Source: Gp6-AA40 sp963772955 (GTDB lineage Bacteria; Acidobacteriota; Vicinamibacteria; Vicinamibacterales; UBA2999). Taken from it: a DNA stretch of 64,000 nt. Location of the stretch: positions 372,001 to 436,000 of the forward strand of contig CAVYZF010000004.1 in NCBI GenBank assembly GCA_963772955.1, read 5' to 3'. Of this stretch, positions 28,746 through 36,621 are shown piece after piece. Each line of letters begins with the position of its first letter. The first letter of the stretch is position 1. The position numbers and the translations under genes were made by a program. Below the pieces are notes generated by a model. That model saw only the letters and a program-made list of their open reading frames with translations, was not told where the DNA came from and searched no databases.

Positions 28746-28855
28746 GGCTCTAGGCTCTGGTCTTTGTGCTCTGGAATCGTCGGTTTGGCGCTCGGACGAC
28801 GCGGACACGGCGCGGCCTGCGGGCGGGAGCCCGAAGCCTAGAGCCGAGAGCCGAT
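28746..28855. repeat. Inverted heptamer array between nadB and proS
   Basis: Left units GGCTCTA, GGCTCTG, GTCTTTG, TGCTCTG (28746-28773); right units AGCCCGA, AGCCTAG, AGCCGAG, AGCCGAT (28828-28855), the reverse complement type. The right half encodes the last residues and TAG stop (28838-28840) of nadB (GSRL-stop). Confidence 0.8.
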
Positions 28856-30421
28856 CACATCCGAGACATGCTTCTGCCAGTGTATATCGTCGCGGTGCGG
28901 GAAGTCCGTGCGGAAGTGGCCTCCACGACTCTCTTCGCGTCTATGCGCCGCGCGTGCGATCAGCAGGCCGACGGTGACCAGACTCGACAGACGACGGAGA
29001 TCGCGATTCGCCGGGGCCGATACGCGAGCATCCGCCAGGTGTCCCCACCAGGACGAGAGTCGGGTGACGAGGTCGCTCAACGTCTCGCGCGAGCGCAGAA
29101 GTCCCGCGTGACGCCACATCAGGTCGCGAACCGTCTGCGCTGCTGGCTCGGCATCAGCGATCGGCGGGAGGGCTGACGACCCGACGCTACCGTGCGCTCG
29201 CAGCATCGGTTCCCCGGGGACGGCGAAGCACGAAGCCGGTTGCTGCGGAGCAATCATCGCGGCTGCGGCGCGGGCGCCGAACACGAGCCCTTCGAGCAAC
29301 GAGTTGCTCGCCAGCCGATTGGCTCCGTGAACACCGGTGCAGGCCGCTTCTCCTGCGGCAAAGAGACTCGCGATCGACGTGCGCCCGTCGAGATCGGTCT
29401 CGATCCCCCCCATCGCATAGTGGGCGGCAGGGCTCACTGGAATCCGATCGACGGCCAGATCGAGTCCGGCCTGTTGGCACGCGGCTGTGATCGCCGGGAA
29501 TCGACGTCGCACGTAGTCGGCATCCAGGTGTGCCATGGAGAGGTACACCGGCGCATTCGTTCGCTCGACCTCGCGAACGATCGCGCGTGAGACCAGGTCG
29601 CGTGACGCCAGATCACCGGCGGGCTCATAGCGATGGACGAATCGCTCGCCATCGGCGTTCACGAGCCAGGCGCCCTCGCCGCGCAACGCCTCCGATATCA
29701 GGAATCGCGGCGCGCCCTCGACACTCAACGCGGTCGGATGAAACTGGATGAACTCGAGATCCGTGACACGCGCACCGGCCTCGAACGCCATCGCGATACC
29801 GTCGCCGGTCGCAATCGCGGGGTTGGTCGTTTCTCGAAAGACCTGGCCCGCCCCGCCGGTCGCGATCAGCGTTCGTGCCGCATCGACTTGTTCGAGCGTG
29901 CCGTCGCGACCGATGAATGCCGCTCCTCGACATTCACCGTCGAGCATCAGCAGCGACATCGCCAGCGCATCGTCGTAGACGCGAACGCGTGGATGCGATT
30001 GCACCCTGTGCCAGAGCACGCGGCCGATCTCGCGACCCGGTGTGTCGCGCGCGTGAAGCACGCGCCGAACCGAGTGTGCGGCTTCACGCCCGAGCGCCGG
30101 CGCTCCCGCCGCATCACGATCGAAGGCGACGCCCCACGCGATGAGCTCCTTGACGTAACGCGGGCCCTCGGTCACGAGCACGCCGACGGCCTCGGGCACG
30201 CAGAGGCCATCACCGGCAGCGACGGTGTCCGAGAAATGAAGATCGGGGGAATCGTCCGGACCGATCGCGGCGGCGATTCCGCCCTGCGCGTAGCCCGTAT
30301 TGCTCTCGCGCGGATCGGCTTTCGTGAGCATGACGACGTCACCGGTTTCCGCCAGCGAGATCGCGGCGCGAAGCCCGGCGATGCCGCTGCCGATGACCAG
30401 AAAGTCGCCGCGCACGCCCAC
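28838..30421 (-). CDS. nadB: L-aspartate oxidase
   Basis: 527 residues. FAD-binding FLVIGSGIAGLRAAISLAE at the N-terminus, then the flavoprotein motifs ESNTGYAQGGIAAA, ATGGAGQVFRETTNP, EFIQFHPTAL and HYAMGGIETD, and a C-terminal helical domain. NadB oxidises aspartate to iminoaspartate, the first step of de novo NAD synthesis; nadA and nadC are not nearby. GTG start at 30421. The last four residues come from the heptamer array. Confidence 0.92.
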   Translation of the reverse strand: MGVRGDFLVIGSGIAGLRAAISLAETGDVVMLTKADPRESNTGYAQGGIAAAIGPDDSPDLHFSDTVAAGDGLCVPEAVGVLVTEGPRYVKELIAWGVAFDRDAAGAPALGREAAHSVRRVLHARDTPGREIGRVLWHRVQSHPRVRVYDDALAMSLLMLDGECRGAAFIGRDGTLEQVDAARTLIATGGAGQVFRETTNPAIATGDGIAMAFEAGARVTDLEFIQFHPTALSVEGAPRFLISEALRGEGAWLVNADGERFVHRYEPAGDLASRDLVSRAIVREVERTNAPVYLSMAHLDADYVRRRFPAITAACQQAGLDLAVDRIPVSPAAHYAMGGIETDLDGRTSIASLFAAGEAACTGVHGANRLASNSLLEGLVFGARAAAAMIAPQQPASCFAVPGEPMLRAHGSVGSSALPPIADAEPAAQTVRDLMWRHAGLLRSRETLSDLVTRLSSWWGHLADARVSAPANRDLRRLSSLVTVGLLIARAAHRREESRGGHFRTDFPHRDDIHWQKHVSDVIGSRL

Positions 30422-30468
30422 GGACTGTTATCCTATCAACTCACGGGCTTCCCAGAGCCAAGAGCCGC

Positions 30469-31557
30469 TTGATCGATCCCATCCGCATCGACGTCACCAC
30501 TGGCAACCGCACCTCTCCCATCTGGATCGGAGAAGGTCTCAGCCAGGCACTCCCATCGCTGCTCGATGATCACGGCATCGGCGCGCGACGCTTCATCGTC
30601 TCGAGTCCCATCGTGTGGCGCTTTCACGGCGAGCGGTTGCGGGCCGCCCTCGGAGGCGGCGACCCGATCCTCCTTCCGGATGGTGAGCGCCACAAGAACC
30701 TGCAATCGATCGCAAAGGTCTACGAGGCGCTCATTCGCGCCAACGCCGATCGCGGGAGCACGATCATCGCCGTCGGTGGCGGAGTCGTCGGCGACTCTGC
30801 TGGATTCGCAGCGGCGACATTCCTGCGCGGGATTGCGCTCGTTCACGTGCCGACGACACTGCTTGCACAAGTCGACAGCTCGATCGGAGGGAAGGTCGGC
30901 GTCAACCATGCCCTTGGCAAGAACCTGATCGGGGCCTTCCACCAGCCCGCTCTCGTCGTCGTTGATCCGTCGCTGCTCGAGACGTTGCCACGCCGTGAAT
31001 TCCGTTCGGGTCTCTACGAGGTGGTGAAGTACGGCGTGATTGCAAATCGCAATCTGTTCGATCGCCTGAACTCGGACACCAAAGCAATCTTCGCGAAGGA
31101 CCCGGCCGCGCTCGTCCCTGCGATCGTTGACTCCTGTCGAATCAAGGCTGATGTTGTATCCAAGGACGAGCGCGAGAGCGGCCTTCGACGAATTCTCAAC
31201 TTTGGACACACGGTCGGCCACGCACTCGAAGCTGTTACACACTACCGGCGGTTCAGACACGGCGAAGCCATCGCCCTGGGTATGCTGGCCGCCGCCGACC
31301 TCGCCGTCGTTCGAGGAGCGATGGCCGAGCGCGAACGAGCAGCGCTCGCGAAATTGATCACCAAGCTGGGGCCGTTGCCAACTGTCTCAGATCTGCCGAT
31401 TCCCGAGGCAATCGACGCAATTCGCCGCGACAAGAAAGTCGTTCACGGTCGTCTGCACTTCGTCATCGCGATCGAGATCGGCGCGACGATGACCGTTGAC
31501 GATGTGAGTGAAGACGAACTCCGCGCGGCGCTCGTACGTCTCGGTCTGAAAAACTAG
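30469..31557 (+). CDS. aroB: 3-dehydroquinate synthase
   Basis: 362 residues. The NAD/metal core GGGVVGDSAGFAAATFLRG, VPTTLLAQVDSSIGGKVGVNH and NFGHTVGHALE is diagnostic of AroB, which closes DAHP to 3-dehydroquinate in the shikimate pathway. A TTG at 30469 gives the usual N-terminus (IRIDVTTGNRTSPIWIG). Just upstream, AGAGCCA and AGAGCCG units of the neighbouring array type replace a Shine-Dalgarno. Divergent from nadB, with 47 bases between them. Confidence 0.92.
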   Translation: MIDPIRIDVTTGNRTSPIWIGEGLSQALPSLLDDHGIGARRFIVSSPIVWRFHGERLRAALGGGDPILLPDGERHKNLQSIAKVYEALIRANADRGSTIIAVGGGVVGDSAGFAAATFLRGIALVHVPTTLLAQVDSSIGGKVGVNHALGKNLIGAFHQPALVVVDPSLLETLPRREFRSGLYEVVKYGVIANRNLFDRLNSDTKAIFAKDPAALVPAIVDSCRIKADVVSKDERESGLRRILNFGHTVGHALEAVTHYRRFRHGEAIALGMLAAADLAVVRGAMAERERAALAKLITKLGPLPTVSDLPIPEAIDAIRRDKKVVHGRLHFVIAIEIGATMTVDDVSEDELRAALVRLGLKN

Positions 31558-31772
31558 GCAGTCCCGCCCGTCCTTCTTCGAGTTCCAAATCCGAGAGCCC
31601 TGTTCTCTTCTCGTACAGGGAGATCGTGCGCCATTCGCGCTGCTGCACGCCGGCGCATGAAGCCATGTCAACGCGCCTGCGGACTAATCGAATACCGCTG
31701 ATCCAGCAAGCCGCGGCACGCGCGGTGGTTAGCCAGAAGGGGCTTCTTTTCCAGTCGTTTGAAGGCGCGCCA

Positions 31773-31787
31773 TGGCACATCTCCTGC
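31773..31787 (+). promoter_or_regulatory. Candidate sigma-54 (-24/-12) promoter
   Basis: TGGCAC, five bases, CTGC: GG and GC are 10 bases apart as required for RpoN, with one mismatch from TGGCAC-N5-TTGC. The predicted start near 31799 is the first base of a strong hairpin. The rest of the 294-base gap after aroB holds no gene I can see. Confidence 0.55.
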
Positions 31788-31798
31788 CTAGGCTCGGA

Positions 31799-31830
31799 CG
31801 GAGCGGCGGTGTGGTGTCACCGCCGTTCCG
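31799..31830 (+). promoter_or_regulatory. 5'-terminal stem-loop of the secreted-protein mRNA
   Basis: A 13-base stem (31799-31811 with 31818-31830, one G-T pair) and a 6-base loop. It would sit at the very 5' end of a transcript from the sigma-54 site. GAGGAG, the ribosome-binding site, follows at about 31839. Such 5' stem-loops protect mRNAs from decay; that role here is inference. Confidence 0.6.
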
Positions 31831-31851
31831 ACTGTTTCGAGGAGAGCTGCC

Positions 31852-34011
31852 GTGCGCACATTTGATGTCATCCGGAATCGAACACAGATCACGGTCCTCG
31901 TGGCGGGGCTTGCCTGCTGCGCCGCCGCAATCAAGGCCGATGGACCGGGACACTCTTTCACCTCGCTTTCGTCACCCTTCACGCAGGAGCTTTATGGCGT
32001 GACGGCGAGCCCGGTCGTCGTCAGTGGCGCCGACGGGTTCATGGGTGGCGTGGCGTTTACACCCACCGGAGACGTGTGGGCACCCGAGTGTGGAGGCTTC
32101 AACCTCCATCGCTTCGATCGTCTGGGCAGCACGCCTGACGGACACGGCGGATCAGTTCGCCCCGAGTCGATCGTCGACCAGTCCACGTACGCGCCGGCGC
32201 CAACAGGATGCGGCGTCGTCAATCACGGCTCAACGTACATGGGCATTGAGACCATGTTCGCGAATACGGATACCGGGCTATGGCCCCTCGAGGCCGCGAC
32301 CGGCACTCCGATTCTCGGCGGTCCGCTCAACTCGATGACTGTGAACGCTGGCAACGGTCGCGGGATCGACCTCGACCCGATCAGCGTGCCCACGAACCAC
32401 GTCGTCTATCTCGGCGCGGATTGCGCTCCGGCGATGCGCCCGACCGCGGTTGCGTGCACGTTGTGGGACTACGACATGACCGCCGGTTCAACGAAGGCGT
32501 TCGCCCGCATTCATCGTACTGCGACGGAGACGCTCGAAAGTCTGTACTTCGCCCCGGATGGCAGCAGCGCATTCGTCTCGTATCGAGATAGCAACGCGAG
32601 CACGCAGGGGCTCGCGGTGATCAGCCGCCCGGTCGCTCTCATTGCCAGCAAAAGCGTCATCGATGATTCGCAGCTCGTGCGACGGATCACGATGAGCGCA
32701 ATGCCGCAGGGCGTGGCGTTCCGCGCGAGCGGCGACTTCGCCGTCACGCTCAACGAGGACGGGACGATGACGAGACTGACGTTCCCGACTCTGAACTTCA
32801 GCGGTGTACCGACTCAATCGTCGTTTGCGTCAGGCGGATTCCGCGGCGGACTCCTTCGCGTCGGCGCCGACGGCTGTATCTACGCTCCCCAGGGACGAGT
32901 GGACGGCGGCACGAGTGGCGTTCGCTTCAGCGACAACGCCGTCGCGTCGTCTGACAGCATCGTTCGCGTCTGCGGTGGTTTCTCGCCCTCGCCTGGCGTG
33001 GCTGGAGCTGCGTGGAGCCCGGAGCCCAGCAGCATCTCGGGCTCGACGTTCGTCGACTACAACCGCAACGGAGTCAGGGACGCCTCGGAGCCCGGGCTCT
33101 CGAACGTCCAGATCTCGCTCTCAGGAGCCGACACCGGATCCGCCGTCACGGATGGAAGCGGCGGCTACGCGTTGCCCAACGTTCTGAGCGGGCTCTATTC
33201 AGTGAGCGCTCCCGTTTCCATCAGCGGGTTGTCGGGCAACCCGACCCCACTGGCCGTTGATCTCGGTTCGGGTGAGCAGCGGGCGGGCGTCGACTTCCCG
33301 TATACGGAATCGACGCAGCCTGTGTGCACGACGACCACTCCGACAGGCACTCCGACACGAGTCGATCTCACGTTGCGAGACGGCAGTGGCTTGCGGCGGG
33401 TCGTCGTGCGGACAGTCTCGAACTTCCAGGTCTCGGTTCGTGGAGGCTCGGCGGTCACGAGCCCGACGAGCGTGGACTTCCCTGCGCCAGTTGCAGGCGA
33501 TGTGAGCGTGAGCGCTATGCGCAGCAACGCCGCACAGGCCGCGACGGTTGAACTCGACGTCGTGGACTCCTTTGGAAATCAGGTGAGCTGCTCGTCGAAC
33601 ATTCCGGCCAGCAGCACGCCGACGCCGAACCCCCCGGCACCGCCGGCGCCCCCGAAGCCCGAGCCGCCAAAGCCACAGCCGCCAAAGCCGGAACCACCGA
33701 AGCCGACACCCGGGAGCGAAGATCCGATCCGCCGGGAGTTGACGGGGCAGGGCCGCTTCGACATCGAGGTTGCGAAGCATGTGGCGAGCTCGATGAAATA
33801 CGTGACGATCCGCAATGGGAAGAAGGGCCTCGAGAGCGTTGAGGTCTTCGTCAACCATCGCTGGTTCCTGTCCGGCCGCCTGCGTGACGGCCAGGTCAAG
33901 ACGCTGGACGTCAGCCGAGCGCTGGTGCCAGGCTCGAAGAACAAGATTGTGCTCGTGGGCCGCGGAGCCCGTCACGATTCGGCCGTGGTGACGATATCGT
34001 CCAAGCCGTAA
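31852..34011 (+). CDS. Large secreted protein with SdrD-B-like domain and proline-rich linker
   Basis: 719 residues from GTG 31852 (GAGGAG upstream). A signal segment (ITVLVAGLACCAAAIKA) is followed by a ~340-residue beta-rich region, possibly a propeller (FMGGVAFTPTGDVWAP, SLYFAPDGSSAFVSYRD). A Cna-B/SdrD-B-like domain at ~390-480 has the calcium-type loop DYNRNGVRDASEPG. A proline-rich linker (PPKPEPPKPQPPKP) near 595-620 and a ~100-residue beta C-terminal domain complete it. Probably cell-surface or exported. Next to the minor-pilin operon and behind a sigma-54 site, so a pilus-associated adhesin-like role is possible. I cannot name a specific family. Confidence 0.6.
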   Translation: MRTFDVIRNRTQITVLVAGLACCAAAIKADGPGHSFTSLSSPFTQELYGVTASPVVVSGADGFMGGVAFTPTGDVWAPECGGFNLHRFDRLGSTPDGHGGSVRPESIVDQSTYAPAPTGCGVVNHGSTYMGIETMFANTDTGLWPLEAATGTPILGGPLNSMTVNAGNGRGIDLDPISVPTNHVVYLGADCAPAMRPTAVACTLWDYDMTAGSTKAFARIHRTATETLESLYFAPDGSSAFVSYRDSNASTQGLAVISRPVALIASKSVIDDSQLVRRITMSAMPQGVAFRASGDFAVTLNEDGTMTRLTFPTLNFSGVPTQSSFASGGFRGGLLRVGADGCIYAPQGRVDGGTSGVRFSDNAVASSDSIVRVCGGFSPSPGVAGAAWSPEPSSISGSTFVDYNRNGVRDASEPGLSNVQISLSGADTGSAVTDGSGGYALPNVLSGLYSVSAPVSISGLSGNPTPLAVDLGSGEQRAGVDFPYTESTQPVCTTTTPTGTPTRVDLTLRDGSGLRRVVVRTVSNFQVSVRGGSAVTSPTSVDFPAPVAGDVSVSAMRSNAAQAATVELDVVDSFGNQVSCSSNIPASSTPTPNPPAPPAPPKPEPPKPQPPKPEPPKPTPGSEDPIRRELTGQGRFDIEVAKHVASSMKYVTIRNGKKGLESVEVFVNHRWFLSGRLRDGQVKTLDVSRALVPGSKNKIVLVGRGARHDSAVVTISSKP

Positions 34012-34045
34012 GTGTGCGGGGTCAGACCCTTCACATCTTTGCGCA

Positions 34046-34083
34046 AGGGGGGCGCGGCAATCGCCGCGCCCCCTTCGTTTTTT
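34046..34083 (+). terminator. Rho-independent terminator of the secreted-protein gene
   Basis: GGGGGCGCGGC (34048-34058) pairs with GCCGCGCCCCC (34063-34073) around AATC, with TTCGTTTTTT after it. It is the strongest intrinsic terminator on the plus strand. A GGGTC-A-GACCC palindrome lies at 34019-34029. A second terminator-like hairpin (CCTCATGC-AAAA-GCGTGAGG, then TTTT) at 34155-34178 lies in front of the pilin operon. Confidence 0.85.
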
Positions 34084-34286
34084 CCCACCCGTGCACTTCT
34101 CGATGGCGCGCCCGATACAAAAACAGTAAGCCCGCGTGGCCAATCCCAGTGATCCCTCATGCAAAAGCGTGAGGTTTTCCCATGACCGACCCAATCTGTA
34201 AGCCGTGTTCCGTTTCGGAGCACCGCGCAGCCACGCGCAACGACTGTAAGTGGCTCACCCACAATGACTAAGAGGCATCGCTCCAA

Positions 34287-34301
34287 CGGCTTGTGTCTTG
34301 C
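34287..34301 (+). promoter_or_regulatory. Candidate sigma-54 (-24/-12) site before the plus-strand minor-pilin operon
   Basis: CGGCTT, five bases, TTGC: GG (34288) and GC (34300) have the correct 10-base gap, but the -24 half is degenerate. The predicted start (~34313) falls two bases before an ATG at 34315, the same geometry as the site before pilV2. Confidence 0.35.
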
Positions 34302-34308
34302 TCAATAG

Positions 34309-34908
34309 ATGGGCATGGCACGTAACACCACCCGGCGGACCGGACTTCGCGAGTCGAACGACGGCTTCACGCTCATCGAGTTGATGGTCGTGGCAGCGAT
34401 CGCGGCCGTCCTCGTCGGTATCGCTATACCGGTCACGGACCAATTCGTTCGAACGATGCGCGCGGACTCGTCCGTGTCGGCGGCCACGGCTGCGATCGAC
34501 ATGGCGCACGACCGGGCAGTCAGCGAACGTCGCAACTACGTTCTAACGTTCACCGCGCCCAATCGAATTACGCTGGGGCGCCAGGAGATCAATGCGGCAG
34601 GCACCGTGATCTCAACGACCCAGGTCGAACAGTTCATTCTCGAGGGCGGCCAGACCTTCCTGAAGTTCACCGGCATTCCGGACACACCGGATGCGTTTGG
34701 CGCGGCGAGCGCCACGACGTTCACGGGCACGGCGCCCGTGATGTTCACCAGTGACGGCTCCCTCGTGGACTCCAACGGCGACGTCGTCAATGGCTCGATC
34801 TTCTTCGGTGTTCCCGGACAGCCGCTGACGCAGCGAGCAGTGACGATCTTCGGCGTCACGGGTCTCACGCACAACTGGAAGTGGAGAGGCGCCCAGTGGC
34901 AGGAATGA
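34309..34908 (+). CDS. Type IV pilin/pseudopilin, FimT/GspH-like
   Basis: 199 residues. The class III prepilin signal is NDGFTLIELMVVAAIAAVL: cleavage after Gly and Glu at mature position 5, followed by the membrane helix. The soluble domain is a GspH/FimT-like beta sheet (HDRAVSERRNYVLTF). It would prime the pilus tip together with PilV/W/X. Start is ATG 34309 or 34315. The TGA overlaps the pilV ATG, so this is the first gene of a four-gene minor-pilin operon. Confidence 0.85.
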   Translation: MGMARNTTRRTGLRESNDGFTLIELMVVAAIAAVLVGIAIPVTDQFVRTMRADSSVSAATAAIDMAHDRAVSERRNYVLTFTAPNRITLGRQEINAAGTVISTTQVEQFILEGGQTFLKFTGIPDTPDAFGAASATTFTGTAPVMFTSDGSLVDSNGDVVNGSIFFGVPGQPLTQRAVTIFGVTGLTHNWKWRGAQWQE

Positions 34909-35469
34909 CGCAACGTCAACGTTACCGCCGCCCCGAGCGCGCGGACGGATTCTCGCTGATCGAGATGATGGTCGCGATGCTGGTTCTCAGTGTCGCGCTC
35001 CTGAGTCTCGTCGGTGTCTTCACGATGACCCTTCAGCGTATGCGGGCCTCGACCCCCATGCTCATCGCGCGCGAAAAAGCCCGTGAAGCGATCGAAAGCG
35101 TGCACTCGGCGCGCGACACCGGCGAGTTCGCGTGGACCACGATTCTCAACGTCGCTGACGGCGGGGTCTTTCTCAATGGCGCGCAGTCGATTCGTACGCC
35201 CGGCATCGATGGCCTCGTCAACACGGCCGACGATGGGGCGATCGAGACGATGAAAAAGCCAGGCCTTGACGGGACCCTCGGAACGGCTGATGACGAAACC
35301 GTGACGCTCAATGACTTCACGCGTCAGATTGCGATTACGCCGCTCAATATCGATGGCACGGCGACGGTGAATCGCGATCTCCGGCAAGTGACGGTGACGA
35401 TTCGCTACCGAGTGGACCGAGCCTGGCGAACCTACACGCTGGTCTCGTACCATCTCCTCGTACTCATAG
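34905..35469 (+). CDS. pilV: Minor pilin PilV-like, frameshifted near the 3' end
   Basis: Starts at ATG 34905 inside the previous stop. ADGFSLIEMMVAMLVLSVAL is the class III signal and helix. The frame is intact to YTLVSY (35450). Reading straight on then gives an unrelated tail that runs 176 bases into pilW. Removing one C at 35450-35451 gives ISSYS and a TAG at 35467-35469, just before the pilW Shine-Dalgarno (AGGAAG), with a sensible end for this family. So there is probably a single extra base, by error or mutation. The restored length is 187 residues. Minor pilins V, W and X form the pilus-initiating tip complex. Confidence 0.75.
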
Positions 35470-35478
35470 GAAGAAATC

Positions 35479-36597
35479 ATGGCGATCACGCAACGAACTC
35501 CTGCTGTGCGGCTCAAGGACTCGGGCGGCTTCTCGCTCATCGAAGTCCTGATCTCGATGGGAATCCTGACGGTCGTCATCGGTGCCTCGCTCGCCGGCAT
35601 GTCGAACATGATGACGGCCAACGAGATGGTGCTGCAGACGGCGACCATGAATAACTCGCTGCGCACGGGGATGGACCTGATCATCCGCGACATGCTGCAG
35701 GTCGGGTCGGGTCTGCCGTCGGGTCACACGATCACGATCCCGAATGGCGCCGGCGCAATTCAGGTGAATATTCCCGGACCTCCAGGAACGGCATTCAAGA
35801 CGGCGCTCGGCGACAACACCATTCCCGCAGTCATTCCACGACCAGGCGCTGGCCCGGCGATCAACGGCGTCGGCGTCCCGACCGACGTCATCACGGTGCT
35901 GATGGCGGACAACACCTTTCTGAACGTCGCGTTGTCGGCTGTCGCGAATACGACGGTGGACATCGCCGCGGGACCAATCATCGATGTCGGCCCAGACCGC
36001 GTATCGACGGGCCAGTTGATGATGATTTCCAAGGGCTCGTTCTCGACGCTGGTGCAGGTTACGGCGGTCAACACGACGACGCGGCGTCTGACATTCGCCA
36101 ATGGTGACTCGCTGAATTTGAATCAGTCGGGTGCGGCATCGGGTAACCTGCCCGCGCTCAACGCCGCGGCGCCTGTCAACAACGCGGCCGCGACCAACAT
36201 CACGCGCATCCGGATGATCACCTACTACGTGGATGCGACCACGGATCCGCGTCACCCGAGACTGGTCCGCCGAATCAACAACGGCCATCCAACGACGTTC
36301 AACAACCTGCTGGGAACGGCCGTCGCGATGGACATCGAGAATTTTCAGCTCAGTTACGACATCAGCAACGGGACGAACAACCCGGGCAACGTGAAGATGC
36401 TCACCGCCGATCTGACGACGGCGGGCGCGTGCTCGCCGGTGGCGTGTGCGTCGACGCAGATTCGCAAGATCAACATCGCGCTGTCGGGCAGGAACCGCAC
36501 GCTGGGGAACAACCCGCGGACGCTGCCGCTGCGCAACACCCTGCAGTCGCAGGTCGCGCTGCGCGGAATGGCGTTCGTCGATCGATATCGAGGCTGA
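35479..36597 (+). CDS. pilW: Minor pilin PilW-like
   Basis: 372 residues; intact. SGGFSLIEVLISMGILTVVIG is the prepilin signal (cleavage after the second Gly) and helix. The rest is a large beta-rich domain ending LRGMAFVDRYRG, a PilW/GspJ-like architecture. A Cys pair lies near the end (GACSPVACAST). AGGAAG lies 8 bases before ATG 35479. Confidence 0.8.
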   Translation: MAITQRTPAVRLKDSGGFSLIEVLISMGILTVVIGASLAGMSNMMTANEMVLQTATMNNSLRTGMDLIIRDMLQVGSGLPSGHTITIPNGAGAIQVNIPGPPGTAFKTALGDNTIPAVIPRPGAGPAINGVGVPTDVITVLMADNTFLNVALSAVANTTVDIAAGPIIDVGPDRVSTGQLMMISKGSFSTLVQVTAVNTTTRRLTFANGDSLNLNQSGAASGNLPALNAAAPVNNAAATNITRIRMITYYVDATTDPRHPRLVRRINNGHPTTFNNLLGTAVAMDIENFQLSYDISNGTNNPGNVKMLTADLTTAGACSPVACASTQIRKINIALSGRNRTLGNNPRTLPLRNTLQSQVALRGMAFVDRYRG

Positions 36598-36621
36598 GGA
36601 AGGCTACTGGAGTCATCTGAC

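Noticed and set aside
31558..34308. Cyclic di-GMP (GEMM) riboswitch before pilus genes
   Set aside because: I looked for the conserved core in the leaders of the pilin operons and the secreted protein and did not find it on either strand.
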